Part shown: positions 58,825 through 64,000 of the stretch, one piece after another
Layout: every line of letters starts with the position of its first letter
Position numbering within the stretch: the stretch's first letter is position 1
DNA from: Dokdonia sinensis
GTDB lineage: Bacteria; Bacteroidota; Bacteroidia; Flavobacteriales; Flavobacteriaceae
DNA length: 64,000 bases
Assembly (NCBI RefSeq): GCF_003688895.1
Contig: NZ_REFV01000004.1
Location: forward strand, 1-64,000
Direction: 5' to 3'
Notes under the pieces: model-generated
The model's database searches: none
What the model saw: only the letters and a program-made list of their open reading frames with translations
Told to the model about the DNA's origin: nothing
Program-made: the position numbers and the translations under genes

Positions 58825-61278
58825 TTAATAACAATCCACATCCATTATCAACCGCACACTTCTAAACTGTGCAATGGCTTGAAAGCTGGTTTTTACTTTA
58901 AGAATGGCGGTTTTAGTCTGGGAGATGTTTTGCTTTCGCGAAAGCTTCACCATCACATTTCTTCTGTACTGATTGCGCACACGAGCCACAGAGGGTGTTT
59001 CTGGACCCAATACGGCTTCATCGCCCAGCACTTGACGTAGCGCTCTTGATAACCAAATACTACTATCCTCAATCTTCTGGTAATCCCTATGCTTTAACGT
59101 AATCCTAATCAACCTATGAAATGGCGGATATTTGAAACTACGCCGATCCTCGAGTTGCTCCTCGTACATCGCCGTAAACTTATTTGCGCTTACCTGTTGC
59201 AATATTTGATGATAGGGATTGTAAGTCTGTACCAATACCTTCCCCTGTTTCTCGGTACGCCCTGCCCTACCCGATACCTGCGCTATGAGCTGGTAACTAC
59301 GCTCGTGAGCGCGGAAATCTGGAAAATTGAGCATACTGTCTGCATTGAGAATGCCGACTAAGGATACGTTTCTAAAATCCAATCCTTTAGTAAGCATCTG
59401 TGTACCTACGAGGATGTCTATTTCTTCTTGCTCAAAGGCAGTAATTATCTTTTCAAATCCATACTTCCCCTTTGTCGTATCAGAATCCATCCGGCCTATG
59501 TTGAGCTCGGGGTAGAGTTCGCGTAGTTCCAGTTCTATCTGTTCGGTACCAAAACCTTTTGTGGTGAGGTCTGGACTGCCACAGGCCATACATTTTAATT
59601 GCATTGCAATGTGATAGCCACAATAGTGACACCGCAACTGATTGCGATATTTATGATACGTTAGACTTACGTCACAGTTGGGGCATTGTGGTGCGTGACC
59701 ACAGGTCGTACATTCCAAAATGGGTGAAAAACCGCGCCTGTTCTGGAACAAAATCACTTGCTCTCCTAAAGAAATGGCATCGGTTATTGCTCGGAGCAAG
59801 GTATCGCTAAAATGCCCTGTCATCTCTCGCTTACGGTGCTTTTCCTTGATATCTACCAAGTTTATTTCTGGCATCAGGATGTTTCCGTGGCGCTGTTTAA
59901 GTTCTACAAAGCCGTATTTTCCAGATTTGGCATTGTATACCGTTTCTAACGCTGGGGTGGCGGATCCTAGTAAGACTTTGGCATTAAAGATATTTCCTAA
60001 AACTATGGCAGTGTCCCGAGCGTGATAGCGTGGCGCTGGTTCAAACTGCTTAAAACTGCTCTCGTGCTCCTCATCTACAATAATAAAATCTAGATTTCTG
60101 AACGGCAGTAAAATAGCACTACGCGCCCCGATGATAATTTGTGCTTTGTCTGCCTTCGCCAGTACATTGTTGTACACCTCTACCCGCTCGTGTATGGAAT
60201 ATTTGGAATGAAAAACGGCTACTTTTTCTCCAAAATACGCCTGCAATCTAGAAATAAGCTGTGTCGTCAGGGCGATTTCTGGAAGTAAGTATAAGACTTG
60301 GTTACCGGTATCCAGCATTTCTCCGATGAGGGAGACGTAGATTTCTGTCTTTCCTGATGCGGTTACGCCGTGCAACAGGCACACCTCTTTGATTTCGTAG
60401 CTCTCCTTAATTTCGGCGAGGGCGGTTTCTTGGTGTGGGTTTAGGGTTTTGGTGACCTCGGTATCTCCTTCGAATTCTATGCGGTCTTTTCGTTTTTCAA
60501 AAAGTTCGAATATTCCCTTGTCTACCAAGGATTGTAGTTGCGTTGCGGTGGCTTTGGCTTGCTTTTGGAGGTCGAGTGCTTTTATGGGTTTATTTGTTTT
60601 CGCTTTAAGCGAAAAAAACTGTAGTACCATTTCCCGTTGTTTGGGCGCTCGAGATAGTTCTTCCATAATCGCCGTAAATGAGGTCTCGCTCTCATAATCG
60701 GGATGCAGTTGTACAAATTTTACAATTTTAGGCTTGTACTGCTCGTAGATTTCCTCGCGCAGTGTGAGCGCTCCTTTCTCCAAAAGACTTTTTATGTGCG
60801 GAAATACCTTGCGTTTTTCCAAAATATCCATCACCTCTTGAATCTTAAGCTCCGACTGATGTTGTAGGGCTTCGTATATCAAGAATTCCTCGTCTTTTAG
60901 GTTTTGATCTTCGAGGATGGTTTCCGGATTTCGTACAACTATGGTTTCACTTTCTAGTAAAAATGCGCTGGGAAGTGACGCTCGCATTACTTGGCCCTCC
61001 GTACACATATAGTAAGAAGCAATCCACTTCCAGAGTTTAAGCTGTTCTGGCGTGACGATGGGCGTCTCATCTAGAATGTGCTCAATTTCCTTTGCCTCAT
61101 ATATCGTGGGCGCCGTATTGTGAATGTGCTTTACAATCCCAGCGTAGACCTTTGATTTCCCAAATGGAACAGCCACCCGCATCCCAGGTTGCAGGAACTG
61201 AGCTTCGGCTTGAGAAACACGGTAGGTAAACGTATTCTCGACTGGAATGGGCAGTATGACGTCTATGAAATAATTCAC
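58825..61278 (-). CDS. priA: Primosomal replication protein N', PriA helicase
   Basis: A 3'-to-5' DNA helicase that restarts stalled replication forks. The 3'-DNA binding domain spans about 1-110 (FTYRVSQAEAQFLQPGMRV). Walker A is GVTASGKTEIYV (304-315) and the DEEH box is FIIVDEEHESSFKQ. Eight zinc-binding cysteines sit in CTTCGHAPQCPNCD, CHYCGY and CMACGSPD, and the helicase arginines are in AQVSGRAGRTEKQ. The length of 817 residues is normal. An exact copy of the iterated palindrome lies near the 3' end. The 3' end is duplicated 1.2 kb away, marking an insertion site. Confidence 0.96.
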   Translation of the reverse strand: MNYFIDVILPIPVENTFTYRVSQAEAQFLQPGMRVAVPFGKSKVYAGIVKHIHNTAPTIYEAKEIEHILDETPIVTPEQLKLWKWIASYYMCTEGQVMRASLPSAFLLESETIVVRNPETILEDQNLKDEEFLIYEALQHQSELKIQEVMDILEKRKVFPHIKSLLEKGALTLREEIYEQYKPKIVKFVQLHPDYESETSFTAIMEELSRAPKQREMVLQFFSLKAKTNKPIKALDLQKQAKATATQLQSLVDKGIFELFEKRKDRIEFEGDTEVTKTLNPHQETALAEIKESYEIKEVCLLHGVTASGKTEIYVSLIGEMLDTGNQVLYLLPEIALTTQLISRLQAYFGEKVAVFHSKYSIHERVEVYNNVLAKADKAQIIIGARSAILLPFRNLDFIIVDEEHESSFKQFEPAPRYHARDTAIVLGNIFNAKVLLGSATPALETVYNAKSGKYGFVELKQRHGNILMPEINLVDIKEKHRKREMTGHFSDTLLRAITDAISLGEQVILFQNRRGFSPILECTTCGHAPQCPNCDVSLTYHKYRNQLRCHYCGYHIAMQLKCMACGSPDLTTKGFGTEQIELELRELYPELNIGRMDSDTTKGKYGFEKIITAFEQEEIDILVGTQMLTKGLDFRNVSLVGILNADSMLNFPDFRAHERSYQLIAQVSGRAGRTEKQGKVLVQTYNPYHQILQQVSANKFTAMYEEQLEDRRSFKYPPFHRLIRITLKHRDYQKIEDSSIWLSRALRQVLGDEAVLGPETPSVARVRNQYRRNVMVKLSRKQNISQTKTAILKVKTSFQAIAQFRSVRLIMDVDCY
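58932..58945. repeat. Iterated palindrome, 14-bp core, intragenic
   Basis: An exact GCTTTCGCGAAAGC near the 3' end of priA, read on the minus strand as KLSRKQ. Confidence 0.95.
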
Positions 61279-61304
61279 AGCGCTAAAATACGAAGATGTC
61301 TAAT

Positions 61305-61324
61305 TACGCTTTCGCGAAAGCGTA
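61305..61324. repeat. Iterated palindrome, full 20-bp form
   Basis: An exact TACGCTTTCGCGAAAGCGTA between priA and the mini tail-collar gene, both on the minus strand. Confidence 0.95.
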
Positions 61325-61354
61325 AAAACTATCCAATCTAATATGGACAACTAA

Positions 61355-61594
61355 TTAGTGTCTTGACGGAAATACGCCTTGTATAGCGATGCAAGGTGTT
61401 TCTAAAGGACTATTATCATCTCTGAGGTCCGGAAGCCCAAAAGTAGTCCTCCCATCTCCTCCATATTTAGTTCCGAGGAGTGCAAAGAGTGCCGTATTGT
61501 TGTTAATTTGTAAAATTTGACCTTCACATTTTTCCCAGTATCGCAGTGCAAAATTAAATCCGAATGTTTCTATTTGTCCAAGAAAAGGTTTCAT
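61355..61594 (-). CDS. Mini tail-collar protein, probable internal deletion
   Basis: A 79-residue protein built from two ends of a phage tail-collar (microcystin-dependent-protein) domain. The first 58 residues match its start (GQIETFGFNFALRYWEKCEG, NTALFALLGTKYGGDGRTTF, GLPDLRD). The last 15 match its end (PCIAIQGVFPSRH). About 90 residues that normally lie between are missing, at the junction DDNSPLET. It is either a deleted remnant or a natural mini-variant. Full-length relatives occur in contractile injection systems and phages; no such genes are nearby. Confidence 0.72.
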   Translation of the reverse strand: MKPFLGQIETFGFNFALRYWEKCEGQILQINNNTALFALLGTKYGGDGRTTFGLPDLRDDNSPLETPCIAIQGVFPSRH

Positions 61595-61717
61595 AGTGTA
61601 TTATTTTATGAGTACTATCCTAGCTGGAATAACTTACTTTGTTAATCACCACAAATAAACACAAAATATTGATTTACAGATACTTATTGTTGTAATATTA
61701 GGATTACAACGGCTTTT

Positions 61718-62152
61718 CTAATCATCGACACGTATCCACTCTTGCGTTCGGTATAAAAAAGCTATATACCCTCGCACCATAAGTGTATTAGGTTCATCTT
61801 TTTCCACCCAAATTTTTGCGGTATACTCCTTCCCTTTTTCAGGGTCAAAGATGGTTCCATCTTCATACTTGTCTCCATCCTTTTCAAGGTCTTTTATGAT
61901 TGTAAGACCTATTAGTGGCTTGCCCTTATCTGCTCCCTTGCAGTAAATACAGGTTTTATCGCGATCTGCAGGATTAAGGATATTCGCAATTTTACCGTAT
62001 ACTTTCCCATCTTTTTGGTAGATCTCGACGATAGATTTTGCCTCACCTGTGTTATCATCTATGGTTTTCCATTTTCCAAAAACAGATGCTTCTTGGGCTT
62101 GCATACTGCTCGCTACAAAAGTCAAACAGAGTATTAAAAGTATTTTTCTCAT
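61718..62152 (-). CDS. DUF2147 exported protein
   Basis: A 144-residue periplasmic protein of the DUF2147 family: signal peptide (SSMQAQ), then VFGKWKTIDDNTGEAKSIVEIYQKDGKVYG, a CxxC-like pair in CIYCKGADKGKPLIGL and the closing YTAKIWV...RVRGYIAFLYRTQEW strands of a lipocalin-like barrel. Family members are small exported proteins of unknown ligand. It is followed 66 bp upstream in transcription by the chalcone-isomerase-like gene, with a terminator between. Confidence 0.86.
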   Translation of the reverse strand: MRKILLILCLTFVASSMQAQEASVFGKWKTIDDNTGEAKSIVEIYQKDGKVYGKIANILNPADRDKTCIYCKGADKGKPLIGLTIIKDLEKDGDKYEDGTIFDPEKGKEYTAKIWVEKDEPNTLMVRGYIAFLYRTQEWIRVDD

Positions 62153-62172
62153 TGCAAATTTTATTTAAAATG

Positions 62173-62202
62173 AAAACGGCGAATGATTCCATTCGCCGTT
62201 TT
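62173..62202 (-). terminator. Intrinsic terminator of the chalcone-isomerase-like gene
   Basis: AAAACGGCGAAT pairs with ATTCGCCGTTTT around a short loop. On the minus strand this lies 18 bp after the stop of the gene at 62220, with A/T-rich flanks. Confidence 0.8.
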
Positions 62203-62219
62203 AAAATGATTTTTAAGGA

Positions 62220-62780
62220 TTACTTTCCTAGCATCGCCTTTTTAAGATCTTTATCTGCAGGCTCTTTCCCCAACCAGATACCAAAAAGAGCTTTCTTAAA
62301 GTCCATACCTTCAATCACTCCAACTTCTTTTCCGTTTTTGTAAACTACAGATCCTTTTCCTTTTATGTAAGCAATGTCAAAAACGTTTCCATTTACAATC
62401 TCCTCATTAAAAAATCCTTTAAACTTCTCGATCTTATCTTTAAGTGGCGCAATATTTCCTCTCATAGAAGCATCAAAACCATCATTTACAGCCTCTACCA
62501 TTTTTTCTTTAGAAACTAGTCCGGATACGATATGTAGTTTCATAACCATAGTCTCATCTGCATTTATGATAGTGTTTGCGTCTTTGCTTTTTGCTTTAAG
62601 ATACAATCCGCCTGCATAAAGATCTATCCAGACTTTCTCTCTCATTCCTGCTCCATTGAGCATTAGGTCAGCTCCCTCGATAGTCATTGTGTTTGGGAGT
62701 GTGGCGTCACCTACTTGGGTTTGCGCTTTGGCAAAAGCAAAACTAAAAACAGTAACTAAAGCTAAAAATACATTTTTCAT
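62220..62780 (-). CDS. Chalcone-isomerase-like exported protein
   Basis: A 186-residue periplasmic protein of the chalcone-isomerase-like (Chalcone_3) family, related to fatty-acid-binding members rather than to plant enzymes. After the signal peptide (FSFAFAKAQ), the core runs GDATLPNTMTIEGADLMLNGAGMREKVWID, LYAGGLYLKAKS, MVMKLHIVSGLVSKEKM and GSVVYKNGKEVGVIEG, ending in ALFGIWLGKEPADKDLKKAMLG. Its signal peptide carries a degenerate copy of the iterated palindrome (GCTTTTGCCAAAGC on the coding strand) that still spells AFAKA. Confidence 0.85.
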   Translation of the reverse strand: MKNVFLALVTVFSFAFAKAQTQVGDATLPNTMTIEGADLMLNGAGMREKVWIDLYAGGLYLKAKSKDANTIINADETMVMKLHIVSGLVSKEKMVEAVNDGFDASMRGNIAPLKDKIEKFKGFFNEEIVNGNVFDIAYIKGKGSVVYKNGKEVGVIEGMDFKKALFGIWLGKEPADKDLKKAMLGK

Positions 62781-62787
62781 AATTTGT

Positions 62788-63729
62788 TTATTTATTTAAG
62801 GGTTGGTGCGATTTCCGCAATTTTCGTAAAACAGCGTTAAGCTCGAAGCCTAACAATATCAGGTTTGAATTTATCCAAATATATAACAACATTATTAATA
62901 GTGCACCTATGGAACCGTACAGCTCATTATAGTTTGAAAAATTATCAATGTAAACACCAAATAAATAGGTAGTTAACATAAATAATAGTGTGGTCATTAG
63001 TGCTCCTGGCGAGAAAAACCTGCTGTGTTTTCCTTCTTTGGTGCCAAAATAATATAACGTCGCTACCGTCACATAGATCATAATCGTAAAGAAAATGTAA
63101 CTCCCTACACTCAATAAAACAATGTCTGTATCGTCACTCATAAAGTCCCTATCTCTTAAAGAATTGAGAACATATTCAAAATAAACCAATACTGTTATCG
63201 TAGTAACCAACAACAATGCCAAAATTATTGAAACACTCAGAGCTATAGCGTATTGCCTGAAAAAACTACGGTTTATATGCACATTAAAAGAGCCTTCAAA
63301 ACCACTAAAAATGGCATTTACGCCATTTGCCATAAGAAATAGTGCAAGTATACCGGCAAATGATAAAAGTCCCGCTCGCTCGTTCTGCGCAATGTCAGAA
63401 ATTATGGGTTGAAAAAAACCTTGCGACTGACTAGGAATAAGTTCATAGATGAATGCCATAAACTTAAGATTAAAGTCATCTATGGGCACATACGGAATCA
63501 AGTTTAACAAAAAAAGTAGCGCAGGAAAAAGCGCCATAAAAAAACTGTATGCGATAGAACTCGCTCTTGAGGACAATGCTCCTTCAAGAATTCCTGTAAA
63601 ATAGGTTTTTGTGAGATCATAAGCCGTCATTCCTTCAAAACCTGGAAGCACGATTTTCTGTAAACCCTCTACTATATAGCAAAAAGGCTTAAATCGCATT
63701 AACTTCTCTTCCAGCGTCTTTTCGGCCAT
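62788..63729 (-). CDS. YihY/BrkB-family membrane protein
   Basis: A 313-residue inner membrane protein of the YihY (formerly RNase BN) family with about six helices. Characteristic parts are SSRASSIAYSFFMALFPALLFLLNLIPYVP, LLSFAGILALFLMANGVNAIFSGFE and FSPGALMTTLLFMLTTYLFGVY. The last is LYGSIGALLIMLLYIWINSNLILLGFELNAVL. The transported substrate is unknown; the ribonuclease label of older databases is not supported. Its start overlaps the nadC stop by one base (TAATG), so it is co-translated with nadC. Confidence 0.9.
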   Translation of the reverse strand: MAEKTLEEKLMRFKPFCYIVEGLQKIVLPGFEGMTAYDLTKTYFTGILEGALSSRASSIAYSFFMALFPALLFLLNLIPYVPIDDFNLKFMAFIYELIPSQSQGFFQPIISDIAQNERAGLLSFAGILALFLMANGVNAIFSGFEGSFNVHINRSFFRQYAIALSVSIILALLLVTTITVLVYFEYVLNSLRDRDFMSDDTDIVLLSVGSYIFFTIMIYVTVATLYYFGTKEGKHSRFFSPGALMTTLLFMLTTYLFGVYIDNFSNYNELYGSIGALLIMLLYIWINSNLILLGFELNAVLRKLRKSHQPLNK

Positions 63730-64000
63730 TAGACTGCTTTAAGACTTAGGTCTAAATTGTATACAGAATGTGTGAGGGCACCACTAGAAATATAATCTAC
63801 ACCGCACATCGCATACTCGCGTATGGTCTTTTCATTTATCCCACCAGAAGACTCCGTAAGGCACTTATCGCCAATTAATTTTACAGCCTTGCGCGTATCC
63901 TCATAATTAAAGTTATCTATGAGAATGCGATACACGTGCTCGTGATTTTCTAGGATTTCTTCGATTTCAGTTAAACTCCTTGCTTCGACAATTATCTTTA
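63729..64000 (-). CDS. nadC: Nicotinate-nucleotide pyrophosphorylase, 3' part only
   Basis: The C-terminal about 90 residues of quinolinate phosphoribosyltransferase, which converts quinolinate and PRPP into nicotinate mononucleotide for NAD synthesis. The gene runs off the right edge of the window. Visible features are the strand KIIVEARSLTEIEEIL, then RILIDNFNYED (the PRPP/phosphate-binding LLDN region) and LTESSGGINEKTIREYA. The end is GVDYISSGALTHSVYNLDLSLKA, all typical of NadC. Confidence 0.93.
   Translation of the reverse strand, partial: KIIVEARSLTEIEEILENHEHVYRILIDNFNYEDTRKAVKLIGDKCLTESSGGINEKTIREYAMCGVDYISSGALTHSVYNLDLSLKAV

Noticed and set aside
1-64000. CRISPR arrays, tRNA or rRNA genes
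   Set aside because: No regularly spaced 20-40 bp direct repeats, no cloverleaf-like segment with a TTCGA loop and no rRNA sequence were recognised. The iterated palindrome is kilobases apart and is not a CRISPR repeat.

Overview
The window reads as a chromosome segment of a marine member of the Flavobacteriaceae (Bacteroidota). Signs of this are a T9SS-type C-terminal tail on a secreted M28 peptidase, TAnnTTTG-type -7 promoter boxes, many SusD-free exported proteins with short signal peptides ending in A-x-A-Q, a bacillithiol gene (bshA), a GH3/serine-hydrolase fusion, and an MCE-LptD-amidase envelope cluster. The highly iterated palindrome TACGCTTTCGCGAAAGCGTA and several other short palindromic repeats suggest Dokdonia/Krokinobacter or a close relative; that genus-level placement is inference from memory. 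No rRNA, tRNA, CRISPR array, transposase or integrase was found. Layout: 0.2-9.8 kb holds an MscS channel, a VWA lipoprotein, a GH20 hexosaminidase, an RlmI-like rRNA methyltransferase, a D-Ala-D-Ala dipeptidase, an OmpA protein and threonine aldolase. 9.9-13.7 kb holds a large zinc metalloprotease and prfB, which is split by a programmed +1 frameshift. 14.1-17.9 kb is a polyamine cluster (arginine decarboxylase, agmatinase, deoxyhypusine-synthase homologue, acidic protein) that fits arginine to agmatine to putrescine to homospermidine. 18.5-21.8 kb has a threonine-synthase-like PLP enzyme followed by an overlapping DgcN/DgcA-type pair for acidic D-amino acid or muropeptide-derived dipeptide metabolism. 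21.8-30.5 kb mixes small lipoproteins, cmk, a DsrE protein, and two paralogous M20 amidohydrolases flanking an X-Pro dipeptidyl-peptidase. 30.5-37.0 kb has a small-ORF transcription unit, an FAD amine oxidase, a small beta-barrel, bshA and the GH3 fusion. A long minus-strand run from 44.2 to 38.7 kb (amidase, MCE protein, membrane Fe-S protein, small exported protein, HAD protein, CCG-domain Fe-S protein, conserved protein) may be one operon; LptD is divergent from it. 47.1-54.4 kb carries an MBL hydrolase with divergent promoters, a conserved cytosolic protein, a thiol peroxidase, a cysteine-free endonuclease III and a long PLP transsulfuration-type enzyme. 54.5-55.6 kb is the rpsF-rpsR-rplI operon. 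55.9-58.8 kb is a LytTR regulator followed by an AT-rich accessory island inserted at the 3' end of priA. priA, a mini tail-collar protein, DUF2147, chalcone-isomerase-like and YihY proteins and the 3' part of nadC close the window. The most unusual features are structural. Sixteen perfect copies of the 14-bp core GCTTTCGCGAAAGC occur about every 4 kb, half of them inside genes; five signal peptides (four from exact copies) carry it, or a degenerate form, as an AFAKA segment. Two further copies are split at the same position by an identical 21-nt palindromic insert. A diverged second copy of the priA 3' end lies 1.2 kb from priA with an accessory gene between them, and the two accessory genes there share an exact 21-bp upstream repeat.
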